Shown here: positions 7,321 through 15,669 of the stretch, piece after piece | How the letters are laid out: the number at the start of each line of letters is the position of its first letter | Numbering within the stretch: the stretch's first letter is position 1 | Assembly: GCA_947494435.1 (NCBI GenBank) | Contig: CANLUY010000002.1 | Location: forward strand, 372,001 to 436,000 | Source of the DNA: an uncultured Litoreibacter sp. | GTDB taxonomy: Bacteria; Pseudomonadota; Alphaproteobacteria; Rhodobacterales; Rhodobacteraceae | Direction of reading: 5' to 3' | DNA: 64,000 nucleotides | Made by a program: the position numbers and the translations under genes | The notes under the pieces: model-generated | Databases searched by the model: none | What the model saw: the letters and a program-made list of their open reading frames with translations, nothing else | Told to the model about the DNA's origin: nothing

Positions 7321-8748
7321 ATGTTGAACTATCGAAAATTTGCCATTGGCAAACTGGCGCAAATTGGTCCCCGTTATCTGCCCTTTGCAGACGTGGCCTC
7401 TGAAGATGTGCCGCTCTCGCGCCTTCTTCGCCTCTCTCTGTTTCAAGTCACGGTCGGTATGGCTTTGGTGCTGCTCGTCGGCACGCTGAACCGCGTGATG
7501 ATTGTGGAGCTGGACGTTCCTGCCGCCCTTGTGGGCATCATGATTTCCCTGCCTCTGCTCTTCGCCCCGTTTCGCACACTGATCGGGTTCAAGTCCGATA
7601 CATTCTCGTCGGCCTTCGGGTGGCGGCGCGTGCCGTTCATCTGGAAAGGCACCATGCTGCAGTTTGGCGGCTTCGCGATCATGCCATTCGCCTTGCTGGT
7701 TCTGTCGGGCTATGGCGACGCCGTCGATGCGCCGCGTTGGATCGGCTACGGCTCTGCCGCTCTGGCGTTTCTGCTGGTGGGCGCAGGTGTGCACATGGTG
7801 CAGACCGTGGGGCTGGCACTGGCCACCGATCTGGTGCCCGAGGAAGACCAACCCAATGTGGTGGGACTGATGTATGTGATGCTGTTAGTCGGAATGATCG
7901 TCAGCGCGTTCATCTTCGGTGCCCTGCTCGAAAACTACACGCCCGGCCGCCTGATCCAATGTATCCAAGGGGCTGCGGTCGTGACCATCGTGCTCAACGC
8001 TGCAGCGATGTGGAAGCAAGAGGGACGCAACCGCGAACGCGCAATGGCGAGCCTTGAAAACAGACCAAAACCGCAATTTGCCGATAGCTGGCAGCAATTT
8101 ATTGCGGGGCAAGGCGCGATGCGCCTGCTTGTGGTGATTGCATTCGGCACGCTGGGCTTTGGCATGGCGGATGTCTTGCTCGAACCTTACGGCGGACAGG
8201 TTCTGAACATGTCTGTCGCGCAAACAACGAAATTGACCGCTGTGTTGGCGGCAGGAAGCCTTGTTGGCTTCGCACTTGCCTCCCGGGTGCTGAGTCGGGG
8301 GGCAAGCCCTGTGAACATGTCTTTCTATGGGGCGCTTGTCGGTCTGCCTGCTTTCGCGGCAATTATTGCATCTGCGCAAGTTGATGCCCCGATGCTTTTT
8401 GTCGGCGCGACGCTGGCGGCTGGTTTTGGGGCGGGGCTGTTTGGCCATGGCACACTGACAGCCACGATGCGCAACGCGCCTAAAGATCAAATTGGTTTGA
8501 GCCTTGGTGCCTGGGGCGCTGTGCAAGCCACGTCGGCGGGTATTGGCGTCGCGATGGGCGGGATCATTCGTGATATCGTCGTATCACTTCCCGGTGCTGC
8601 GACTTTTGCACCCGAAACCGCGTACACCCCCGTTTTCGTGCTTGAGATCATCTGCCTGCTCGCAGCTTTGATCGCACTTTATCCGCTCATGAGAAAAATA
8701 ACTCGAACTCGACCACTTCAAACCTATCTTCAATCGAAACGAACATAG
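7321..8748 (+). CDS. pucC: PucC, BCD-family MFS-type LH2 assembly protein
   Basis: About 475 residues with some twelve membrane segments, belonging to the PucC/LhaA/Bch2 family of light-harvesting assembly factors. Hallmarks are YLPFADVASEDVPLSRLLRL, the LNRVMIVEL segment after helix 1 and FGWRRVPFIWKG between helices 2 and 3. The protein is needed for LH2 formation and is thought to handle bacteriochlorophyll or apoprotein insertion in the cytoplasmic membrane. ATG at 7321 has AAGG at suitable spacing; an in-frame ATG at 7306 would add five residues. It sits in the expected pucBAC order. Confidence 0.94.
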   Translation: MLNYRKFAIGKLAQIGPRYLPFADVASEDVPLSRLLRLSLFQVTVGMALVLLVGTLNRVMIVELDVPAALVGIMISLPLLFAPFRTLIGFKSDTFSSAFGWRRVPFIWKGTMLQFGGFAIMPFALLVLSGYGDAVDAPRWIGYGSAALAFLLVGAGVHMVQTVGLALATDLVPEEDQPNVVGLMYVMLLVGMIVSAFIFGALLENYTPGRLIQCIQGAAVVTIVLNAAAMWKQEGRNRERAMASLENRPKPQFADSWQQFIAGQGAMRLLVVIAFGTLGFGMADVLLEPYGGQVLNMSVAQTTKLTAVLAAGSLVGFALASRVLSRGASPVNMSFYGALVGLPAFAAIIASAQVDAPMLFVGATLAAGFGAGLFGHGTLTATMRNAPKDQIGLSLGAWGAVQATSAGIGVAMGGIIRDIVVSLPGAATFAPETAYTPVFVLEIICLLAALIALYPLMRKITRTRPLQTYLQSKRT

Positions 8749-8766
8749 GTACAGACAGCAAAATAT

Positions 8767-8785
8767 GCCGGTGCGGCGCACCGGC
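8767..8785 (+). repeat. GC-rich hairpin between pucC and the downstream repeat-protein gene
   Basis: GCCGGTGC-GGC-GCACCGGC is a perfect eight-base-pair stem located 18 bases after pucC. No T run follows and the next gene's GGAGGA site lies 13 bases downstream, so an RNA-stability or processing role is likelier than termination. Confidence 0.4.
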
Positions 8786-8805
8786 CAGCATAGACTGGAG
8801 GACCC

Positions 8806-9438
8806 ATGACAACAGTGATCACACGGCTTTACGCCGACGCAAAAACAGCGAATGCCGCAATGTCCGATCTGCAAGCCGCGGGACTTCGCGACGATATGGT
8901 CGATATGATCGGTGCAGGGTCCGATGCGGCAGATGAAATGGCCGCCGCGCGGGTTCCGGATGATGCAGCTGCGAAATATGCTGAAAAGCTGAAGGGCACC
9001 GCGAGCCTAGTCGTGGCACGCGTCCCACTCATGCCGCCTGGTGCTGCGATGGCCGCGATGGCGATTGTGGACGGCCACGACTCAGTGAATGCCGGCGTTG
9101 CAAACCAGAATGCTTATATCCGAGAGCAGACCGATTACTCGCTGTTTAAGCCGAGACTGAAGCATGGCCACATCATTGGTCATGATCTGACGCCCGGCTA
9201 CAGTGAGCGCTACGGCCTTGTTACCGAAGCCTTTGGCCTGCGCCACCTCAAGCCGCACCGAACGAAACGGTCGGCGATTGAAGGCGGCGGTTTCAAGTCT
9301 GGTCTGTTCTGGCCGATGCCGCTGCTGAAAAAGAAGGAAGGCTCTAACTCGGCGATCTCCGGTGGCGCGCATATGTCAAAATTCTTCTGGCCAATGCCGC
9401 TCATCTCACGGCGTCAGGCCTCGGCAAAAGTCAGCTAG
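8806..9438 (+). CDS. Unrecognised protein with two C-terminal FWPMPL repeats, end of the puc operon
   Basis: A 210-residue protein of unknown function. Residues 1-75 look like a small alpha/beta domain, beginning TTVITRLYADAKTANAAMSD and reminiscent of the DUF1269/YflT stress-protein fold. A helical Ala/Met-rich segment follows at 77-90. The C-terminus has two roughly 26-residue repeats, each with a GG and then FWPMPL (168-173 and 194-199) and a basic tail, LKKK or ISRR. No signal peptide is evident. It lies 57 bases after pucC with a strong GGAGGA site and ends in the operon terminator, so it is probably co-transcribed with LH2 genes. Confidence 0.75.
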   Translation: MTTVITRLYADAKTANAAMSDLQAAGLRDDMVDMIGAGSDAADEMAAARVPDDAAAKYAEKLKGTASLVVARVPLMPPGAAMAAMAIVDGHDSVNAGVANQNAYIREQTDYSLFKPRLKHGHIIGHDLTPGYSERYGLVTEAFGLRHLKPHRTKRSAIEGGGFKSGLFWPMPLLKKKEGSNSAISGGAHMSKFFWPMPLISRRQASAKVS

Positions 9439-9460
9439 GAGATCACAGAACTAAGCGAAG

Positions 9461-9497
9461 AGCCGCCTTTCAAAGAGGCGGCTTTTTCTGTTTTTAG
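9461..9497 (+). terminator. Rho-independent terminator of the puc operon
   Basis: AGCCGCCTT-TCAAAG-AGGCGGCT forms an eight-to-nine-base-pair GC-rich stem followed by TTTTCTGTTTTT. It stands 22 bases after the FWPMPL-repeat gene. Confidence 0.9.
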
Positions 9498-9554
9498 GCG
9501 GTTTGGAATCATGTCAATCATATCCTGCTTTCTGTTTTTCTCGTCAGGAGAAAA

Positions 9555-9629
9555 TTAACGTTCTGATAAATAATGTTAAAATTCTACTAAAGTTTTAGTT
9601 TGACAGAATTGTGATCTGCTGCCTAACGT
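9555..9629 (+). promoter_or_regulatory. Promoter region of the glycerol-type importer with an inverted repeat
   Basis: TTGACA at 9600-9605 is a perfect -35 box, with a weak candidate -10 box TAACGT at 9624-9629 (18-base spacer). Just upstream, TTAACGTT (9555-9562) and AATGTTAA (9572-9579) form an inverted repeat with one mismatch and a nine-base gap, a plausible regulator site. No regulator gene for the importer lies next to it. Confidence 0.4.
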
Positions 9630-9680
9630 AATGGCAGTCGGCAAAAACCGGCTCACAGAAAAATTTAGGGAGGAGACAAG

Positions 9681-11414
9681 ATGCGCAAGTATCTGCTCTC
9701 CGCAGTAGCGGCATCTGCCGTGATTGCGGGGCATGGAACTGCTTTTGCCGACGCGGCAGCAGCTCAGAAATGGATTGATTCCGAATTCCAACCATCGACG
9801 CTCAGCAAAGACGAGCAAATGTCCGAGATGCAGTGGTTTATTGACGCCGCGCAGCCTTACGCGGGGATGGAGATCAACGTCCTCTCAGAGGGTATTCCAA
9901 CTCACGGCTACGAGTCTGAAGTTCTAACCAAAGCTTTTGAGGAAATCACTGGCATCAAGGTCAACCACCAGATCCTCGGTGAGGGCGAAGTGGTGCAGGC
10001 TGTGCAAACACAGATGCAAACCAAGCGGAACCTCTATGATGGCTACGTGAACGACAGTGACTTGATCGGTACCCACTCGCGCCTGCAGTTGGCTTATAAC
10101 CTGACCGACCAGATGGCGGGTGACTGGGCAGGGACCACGTCGCCCACACTGGACCTTGAAGACTTTATGGGTAGCCAGTTCACGACCGGCCCTGATGGTG
10201 ATCTGTATCAATTGCCAGACCAGCAATTCGCAAACCTGTATTGGTTCCGCAAAGACTGGTTTGACGATGAAGCGAACAAAGCCGCATTTAAGGAAAAATA
10301 CGGTTATGATCTCGGTGTTCCTGTCAACTGGTCCGCCTATGAGGACATCGCGGAGTTCTTCTCCAAAGATGTGAAAGAAGTCGATGGCATCGAAATTTAC
10401 GGCCACATGGACTACGGCAAACGCGCGCCTGATCTTGGGTGGCGTATGACCGACGCGTGGCTGTCGATGGCGGGCACTGGCTCCAAAGGCGAGCCGAACG
10501 GTGTTCCAATCGACGAATGGGGCATCCGCATGGAAGCCGGCTCTTGCAACCCAGCGGGCGCCTCCGTCTCTCGCGGTGGTGCAGCCAATGGTCCAGCAGC
10601 GGTCTACGCGATCCGCAAATGGGATGAATGGCTGCGCAACTATGCACCTCCAGGTGCGGCATCCTATGACTTCTATCAGTCCTTGCCTGCTTTGGCGCAG
10701 GGCAACGTGGCCCAGCAAATCTTCTGGTACACTGCCTTTACCGCCGACATGGTGAAGCCGAAATCTGAAGGCAACAACACGGTCGATGATGACGGCAATC
10801 CATTATGGCGCATGGCACCGTCACCGCATGGTCCATATTGGGAAGAAGGCCAGAAGGTCGGCTACCAAGATGTGGGTTCCTGGACATTCCTGAAATCCAC
10901 ACCGTCTGATCGTGCGCAAGCGGCCTGGCTCTATGCCCAGTTCGTGACCTCCAAAACGGTCGACGTGAAGAAGTCCCATGTGGGTCTGACCTTCATCCGT
11001 GACAGCACAGTCAACCATGACAGCTTCACGGAACGCGCACCAAAACTGGGTGGTCTGGTGGAATTCTACCGCTCCCCCGACCGCGTCGCATGGTCGCCAA
11101 CCGGCATCAACGTGCCTGACTATCCGAAGCTCGCTCAAATCTGGTGGCAGCAAATCGGTGACGTGAACTCCGGTGCGTTCACACCACAGCAAGCGATGGA
11201 CCGTCTGGCTGAAGAAATGGACATCACCATGGCACGGATGCAGGCAGCTGACGAAGCGGCCAATGTCTACGGCGGCTGCGGCCCACGCCTGAACGAGGAA
11301 AAAGACGCCTCCGAATGGCTCGGCAAAGGTGGCGCGAAGGCCAAACTGGACAACGAAAAACCACAAGGCGAGACCGTCAACTACGACGAACTTGTGGCTC
11401 GCTGGAACCAGTAA
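9681..11414 (+). CDS. glpV: Periplasmic substrate-binding protein of a glycerol-type ABC importer
   Basis: A 577-residue extracellular solute-binding protein (family 1) with a clear signal peptide, MRKYLLSAVAASAVIAGHG, cleaved near AFA-DA. It is longer than typical sugar-binding proteins. The gene set around it, two ATPases, two permeases and a DUF2160 membrane protein, is that of the glycerol importer GlpSTPQUV described in Rhizobium leguminosarum. I therefore infer glycerol or a related small polyol as ligand. The binding protein is encoded first here and has a GGGAGGAG site. A 103-base gap separates it from the ATPase genes, allowing differential expression. Confidence 0.75.
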   Translation: MRKYLLSAVAASAVIAGHGTAFADAAAAQKWIDSEFQPSTLSKDEQMSEMQWFIDAAQPYAGMEINVLSEGIPTHGYESEVLTKAFEEITGIKVNHQILGEGEVVQAVQTQMQTKRNLYDGYVNDSDLIGTHSRLQLAYNLTDQMAGDWAGTTSPTLDLEDFMGSQFTTGPDGDLYQLPDQQFANLYWFRKDWFDDEANKAAFKEKYGYDLGVPVNWSAYEDIAEFFSKDVKEVDGIEIYGHMDYGKRAPDLGWRMTDAWLSMAGTGSKGEPNGVPIDEWGIRMEAGSCNPAGASVSRGGAANGPAAVYAIRKWDEWLRNYAPPGAASYDFYQSLPALAQGNVAQQIFWYTAFTADMVKPKSEGNNTVDDDGNPLWRMAPSPHGPYWEEGQKVGYQDVGSWTFLKSTPSDRAQAAWLYAQFVTSKTVDVKKSHVGLTFIRDSTVNHDSFTERAPKLGGLVEFYRSPDRVAWSPTGINVPDYPKLAQIWWQQIGDVNSGAFTPQQAMDRLAEEMDITMARMQAADEAANVYGGCGPRLNEEKDASEWLGKGGAKAKLDNEKPQGETVNYDELVARWNQ

Positions 11415-11517
11415 GCTCCCCGTCGGCCCTGTGTGTGAGTGCGCAGGGCCGACATTTGGCCGGGGTCTCTTCCGAGCTCCGGCCCTTTAAGACCCTCCGC
11501 ACAAGCAGGACGACCCA

Positions 11518-12582
11518 ATGACCGTTGAGCTCAAACAAGCCAGCAAAGTGACCCGCGGGATCACCCATATCAAACCGACATCCCTCGTGCTGGAAACCGG
11601 CCATTTCAATGTGCTGCTGGGCCAGACCGGATCGGGCAAAACCTCCCTGATCAAGTTGATGGCGGGGCTGGACCAATTGGCCTCTGGCCAGATTTTCATG
11701 GACGGCGTCGATGTCTCGAAACTGTCCACCCAGAAACGCAACATCTCTCTCGTGCATCAGTTCTTCGTGAACTATCCGCAGATGACGGTCTATGACAACA
11801 TTGCCTCCCCCTTGAAGGTCGCAGGCATGGTCAAGTCCGAAATCGAGGGTCGGGTAGAAGAAGCCGCGAAGATCCTACAGTTAGAACCCATGCTCAAGCG
11901 CCGCCCGCAAGAGCTGTCCGGCGGCCAACAACAACGCTGCGCGCTGGCCCGCGCCATTGCTAAGGAAAGCCGTGCTGTTTTTCTGGACGAGCCGCTGGCG
12001 AACCTCGATTACAAACTCCGCGAAGAACTGCGCGAACAATTGCCCGAACTTTTCGCGGGCAGGGGCGCCGTCGTGGTCTACGCCACCTCCGAGCCCGAAG
12101 AGGCGCTGCTTTTAGGCGGCAAAACCGCGCTGATGGATGATGGGGTTGTCACGCAATTCGGCACGACTGCAGACATCTACCGCAAGCCTGAGAACCTGAC
12201 CGCCGCGCGTGTGTTCAGCGATCCGCCGATCAACTCCGCCGAGATCGTCAAAGCAGGCTCGCAAGCGCGCCTGAAAACCGGTGTCACATGGAACATGGCG
12301 GGCCCTGCCGCTGATCTGCCCGATGGCGTCTACACTGTCGCTGTCCGCCCGCATCACGTCACACCCGTTGCTGCCACATCAAAAGACGTGGCGCTCAACG
12401 GCACGGTGCAGGTGACCGAGCTTTCCGGCTCCGAATCCAGCGCGCATTTCCAGATGGGCGAGGATGGCTGGGTCTCGCTCGCCCACGGCGTGCATCCCTA
12501 TGAGATCGGTGAAGAGCACGCGTTCTACATGGACGCATCACGCTGTTTCTACTTCGCCCCTGACGGAAGGCTCGTCGCGTAA
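11518..12582 (+). CDS. glpS: ABC importer ATPase, GlpS-like
   Basis: A 354-residue ATPase of the MalK/UgpC type: nucleotide-binding domain to about residue 235, then an OB-like regulatory domain. Walker A is GQTGSGKT (35-42), the signature LSGGQ is intact (133-137) and Walker B ends in Asp-157/Glu-158. The switch histidine is missing: the H-loop reads YATSEPEEA with Ser-191 where THD is expected. This defect is complementary to that of the next ATPase. Its stop codon overlaps the next start (TAATG). Confidence 0.8.
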   Translation: MTVELKQASKVTRGITHIKPTSLVLETGHFNVLLGQTGSGKTSLIKLMAGLDQLASGQIFMDGVDVSKLSTQKRNISLVHQFFVNYPQMTVYDNIASPLKVAGMVKSEIEGRVEEAAKILQLEPMLKRRPQELSGGQQQRCALARAIAKESRAVFLDEPLANLDYKLREELREQLPELFAGRGAVVVYATSEPEEALLLGGKTALMDDGVVTQFGTTADIYRKPENLTAARVFSDPPINSAEIVKAGSQARLKTGVTWNMAGPAADLPDGVYTVAVRPHHVTPVAATSKDVALNGTVQVTELSGSESSAHFQMGEDGWVSLAHGVHPYEIGEEHAFYMDASRCFYFAPDGRLVA

Positions 12583-13655
12583 TGGCCAAGATCACCCTGA
12601 AAAACCTGCGCCATTCCTACCTGCCGCACCCCAAAGGCGCGGAGGATTTCGCGCTGAAGGAAATCGACCTCGACTGGCAAGACGGCGGCGCCTATGCGCT
12701 GCTTGGGCCCTCGGGCTGCGGCAAGTCCACACTGCTCAACATCATCTCCGGCCTGTTGCACCCGTCCGAGGGCCGCATCCTGTTCGACGACAAAGATGTG
12801 ACCGACCTGCCGCCAGACCAACGCAACATCGCGCAAGTCTTCCAGTTCCCGGTGATCTACGACACGATGACCGTCTACGACAATCTGGCCTTCCCCCTGC
12901 GCAATCGCGGCGTCGCCGCCGCCCGCGTTGACGAGCGTGTCCGCGAGATTGCGGAGATGCTGGAAGTGACTGAGATGCTCGGCACCCGCGCCTCGCATCT
13001 GTCTCCTGATAACAAGCAGAAGATTTCCATGGGCAGGGGTCTTGTGCGCGACGACGTGAATGTCGTGATGTTTGACGAGCCACTGACGGTGATCGACCCG
13101 CACCTGAAATGGAAACTCCGCTCCAAGCTGAAAGAGCTGCATCAGCGCGTCAAAGCGACGATGATCTACGTCACCCACGACCAGACCGAAGCCTTAACCT
13201 TCGCCGACCAAGTTGTCGTCATGCAAGAGGGTGAAGTCGTCCAAATCGGTACACCCGTCGAGCTGTTCGAGCGTCCGCAACACACATTCGTCGGCCACTT
13301 CATCGGCTCGCCGGGTATGAATGTCCTCGACGCGTCTGAAGCAAATGGCAAAGTTAGCTTTGAGGGGCAAGCCATTGCTGTTGAAGGGAAAGTGACGGGG
13401 CAGGGTGGTGCGACCCAAGTCGGCATCCGCCCTGAATTCGTTTCCCTCAGCAACGCAGGGCTTGAGGCCCGCGTTCGTAAGGTTTCTGACATCGGAAGAC
13501 ACTCAGTGGTCGAGGCTATGGTCGGCGACACCTCCGTCAAAGCCGTTGTCGAAGGCGACGCCCCAACCCAAGGCGAGGCTGTGCATCTGGCCTTCCGCCA
13601 AGACCAAACCCGCCTCTACCGTGACGGCTGGATCGCAACGGAGGCAAGCGCATGA
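12582..13655 (+). CDS. glpT: ABC importer ATPase, GlpT-like
   Basis: A 357-residue MalK-type ATPase with Walker A GPSGCGKST (42-50), Walker B Asp-165/Glu-166 and an intact H-loop YVTHDQTEA (His-199). The ABC signature is degenerate: LSPDNKQ at 140-146 instead of LSGGQQQ, and the D-loop reads LTVIDP. It should pair with the preceding ATPase to form one good and one degenerate ATP site. The symbol follows the rhizobial glycerol operon and is unrelated to the E. coli glycerol-3-phosphate permease GlpT. It overlaps the permease gene by ATGA. Confidence 0.8.
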   Translation: MAKITLKNLRHSYLPHPKGAEDFALKEIDLDWQDGGAYALLGPSGCGKSTLLNIISGLLHPSEGRILFDDKDVTDLPPDQRNIAQVFQFPVIYDTMTVYDNLAFPLRNRGVAAARVDERVREIAEMLEVTEMLGTRASHLSPDNKQKISMGRGLVRDDVNVVMFDEPLTVIDPHLKWKLRSKLKELHQRVKATMIYVTHDQTEALTFADQVVVMQEGEVVQIGTPVELFERPQHTFVGHFIGSPGMNVLDASEANGKVSFEGQAIAVEGKVTGQGGATQVGIRPEFVSLSNAGLEARVRKVSDIGRHSVVEAMVGDTSVKAVVEGDAPTQGEAVHLAFRQDQTRLYRDGWIATEASA

Positions 13656-14515
13656 AAACCGAAAACCAAAAAGCGTGGTTCTTCGTGCTGCCGGTGCTTT
13701 TGCTGGTCGCCTTCAACGCGCTGATCCCGATCATGACGGTGGTCAACTACTCCGTCCAGGAAACCTTCGGCGACAACCTGTTCTTCTGGGAAGGCCTCGG
13801 CTGGTTCGAACAAATCCTGCGTTCAGATCGCTTCCACGCAGCGCTTGGACGTCAATTTCTGTTCACTTTCCTGATCCTCATCATCGAGGTCCCGCTGGGC
13901 ATCATCATCGCGCTGTCAATGCCCAAGAAGGGCATTTGGGTGCCGGTCTGCCTCGTCACCATGGCGCTGCCCATGCTCATCCCATGGAACGTCGTAGGCG
14001 CGATGTGGAACATCTTCACGCTGCCCGATATCGGCTTGCTGGGTTACTTCATCAATAACACGCTCGGCATCGAATATAACATGACCCGCAGCCCCGTGGC
14101 CGCTTGGGTGACCATCATCACGATGGATGTCTGGCACTGGACCTCGCTGGTTGTACTGCTCAGCTATGCAGGCCTCGTCTCCATCCCTGACGCGTACTAT
14201 CAAGCCGCCAAAATCGACGGGGCGAGCCCTTGGAAAGTCTTCCGCTACATCCAGCTGCCCAAGATGAAAACCGTGCTGACCATCGCGATCCTTCTCAGGT
14301 TCATGGACAGCTTCAACATCTACACAGAGCCCTTCGTGCTGACGGGTGGCGGACCGGGCAACTCGACCACTTTGCTGTCGATTGACCTTGTCAAAATCGC
14401 CCTCGGCCAGTTCGACCTTGGCCCTGCCGCGGCGATGAGCCTGATCTACTTCGCGATCACGCTTCTGGTCTCATGGCTCTTCTACACTCTTATGACCAAG
14501 GACGACGCGAAATGA
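13652..14515 (+). CDS. glpP: ABC importer permease, GlpP-like
   Basis: A 287-residue sugar-type (MalF/UgpA-like) permease with six membrane segments. The coupling-helix motif YYQAAKIDGASPWKVFRYIQ, with the EAA-loop pattern and invariant Gly, contacts the ATPases. The last helix region includes FVLTGGGPGNST, typical of the first permease of such pairs. Start and stop overlap neighbouring genes by ATGA, so translation is coupled along the operon. Confidence 0.85.
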   Translation: MKTENQKAWFFVLPVLLLVAFNALIPIMTVVNYSVQETFGDNLFFWEGLGWFEQILRSDRFHAALGRQFLFTFLILIIEVPLGIIIALSMPKKGIWVPVCLVTMALPMLIPWNVVGAMWNIFTLPDIGLLGYFINNTLGIEYNMTRSPVAAWVTIITMDVWHWTSLVVLLSYAGLVSIPDAYYQAAKIDGASPWKVFRYIQLPKMKTVLTIAILLRFMDSFNIYTEPFVLTGGGPGNSTTLLSIDLVKIALGQFDLGPAAAMSLIYFAITLLVSWLFYTLMTKDDAK

Positions 14516-15309
14516 GCAAAAGGTCCATCATTCCAATCCTCTACATCTTGTTCCTGATGCTGCCGATCTATTGGCTGGTTGCGATGAGCTTCAAGACCAC
14601 GAACGAGATCCTCTCAGGCTTCAGCCTGTTCCCTCAGACCTTCACGCTGGAGAATTACAAAGTCATCTTCACCGACCCAAGCTGGTACTGGGGCTATATC
14701 AACTCGATCATCTACGTCTCGCTCAACACCGTAATCTCGATCACCGTCGCCCTGCCAGCTGCCTATGCGTTCTCCCGCTACAGCTTCCTCGGGGACAAGA
14801 CACTGTTCTTCTGGCTGCTCACCAACCGCATGGCCCCGGCAGCCGTTTTCGCGCTGCCCTTCTTCCAGCTCTACTCCTCCGTCGGGCTGTTCGACACACA
14901 CCTCGCCGTGGCGCTTGCGCATTGCCTGTTCAACATCCCGCTCGCGGTCTGGATCCTCGAAGGTTTTATGGGTGGCGTGCCGAAGGAACTGGACGAGACC
15001 GCCTATGTCGACGGCTACTCCTTCCCGCGCTTCTTCGTGACGATCTTCTTGCCCACGATCAAAGCCGGGGTTGGCGTCGCGGCCTTCTTCTGCTTCATGT
15101 TCTCATGGGTCGAATTGCTGCTGGCCAAAACGCTCACCGCCGTCGCCGCTAAGCCCATCGCGGCCACCATGACCAAAACGGCATCTTCCGCAGGCTACGA
15201 ACTCGGCCTGCTCGCCGCCGCCGGAACGCTGACCATCATCCCCGGCGCAATTGTCATTTACTTTGTACGAAACTACATCGCCAAAGGCTTCGCTTTGGGG
15301 AGGGTGTAA
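14512..15309 (+). CDS. glpQ: ABC importer permease, GlpQ-like
   Basis: A 265-residue MalG/UgpE-like permease and partner of the preceding permease. It has six membrane segments and the coupling motif ELDETAYVDGYSFPRFF. The start is taken at 14512 (ATGA overlap with the upstream stop), giving MSKRSIIPILYILFLMLPIY; an in-frame ATG at 14473 would place 13 extra residues inside the previous gene. The name follows the rhizobial operon and does not mean the phosphodiesterase GlpQ. Confidence 0.82.
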   Translation: MSKRSIIPILYILFLMLPIYWLVAMSFKTTNEILSGFSLFPQTFTLENYKVIFTDPSWYWGYINSIIYVSLNTVISITVALPAAYAFSRYSFLGDKTLFFWLLTNRMAPAAVFALPFFQLYSSVGLFDTHLAVALAHCLFNIPLAVWILEGFMGGVPKELDETAYVDGYSFPRFFVTIFLPTIKAGVGVAAFFCFMFSWVELLLAKTLTAVAAKPIAATMTKTASSAGYELGLLAAAGTLTIIPGAIVIYFVRNYIAKGFALGRV

Positions 15310-15310
15310 C

Positions 15311-15589
15311 ATGCTCAGCTGGATGGCCTGGACCTGGCCCACGGGTCTGTTCTTCATCGGTCTCTTCACCGCCATGGCAATCATCACCGTGATCGAGATC
15401 AAAAAACCCGGGACATCTGAGCGCAAAGGCGCTTTGGGCCTCACTACAACGCGGGGCGACCGGCTGTTCCTGACCATGCTGGGCTCTGCCTATATTTTCC
15501 TCGCATGGCTCGGCCTGATGGGGGAGCCGCTTTGGTGGCCGCTGGGCATATCACTCGCTTGGGGCGTGTTTTGCTTTTGGAAAGTTTGA
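15311..15589 (+). CDS. glpU: DUF2160 membrane protein of the glycerol importer operon
   Basis: A 92-residue protein with two or three membrane helices (MLSWMAWTWPTGLFFIGLF, then IFLAWLGLMGEPLWWPLGI). DUF2160 proteins accompany this type of ABC system and correspond to GlpU of the rhizobial glycerol operon. Biochemical role is unknown; an accessory of the permease is a reasonable guess. It begins one base after the second permease stop and is the last gene of the run, with no obvious terminator. Confidence 0.75.
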   Translation: MLSWMAWTWPTGLFFIGLFTAMAIITVIEIKKPGTSERKGALGLTTTRGDRLFLTMLGSAYIFLAWLGLMGEPLWWPLGISLAWGVFCFWKV

Positions 15590-15669
15590 GAATCTATTTT
15601 GAGAAACGAAAGCTTTAGTATTAACCTCTCCCCCATAACGAGTGGGCGGATACGCGCGATTGGGACGGT

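Noticed and set aside
7231-8526. Antisense frames of 206 and 213 codons over pucC
   Set aside because: Very Gln/His/Arg-rich compositions expected from the complement of a membrane-protein gene.
9924-11366. Long antisense open frames (264 and 181 codons) over the glycerol-type binding-protein gene
   Set aside because: No recognisable domain or ribosome-binding site; shadows of glpV.
12549-13178. Antisense open frame of 209 codons over the ATPase genes
   Set aside because: It mirrors Walker and signature regions of a clear coding gene and has no independent support.
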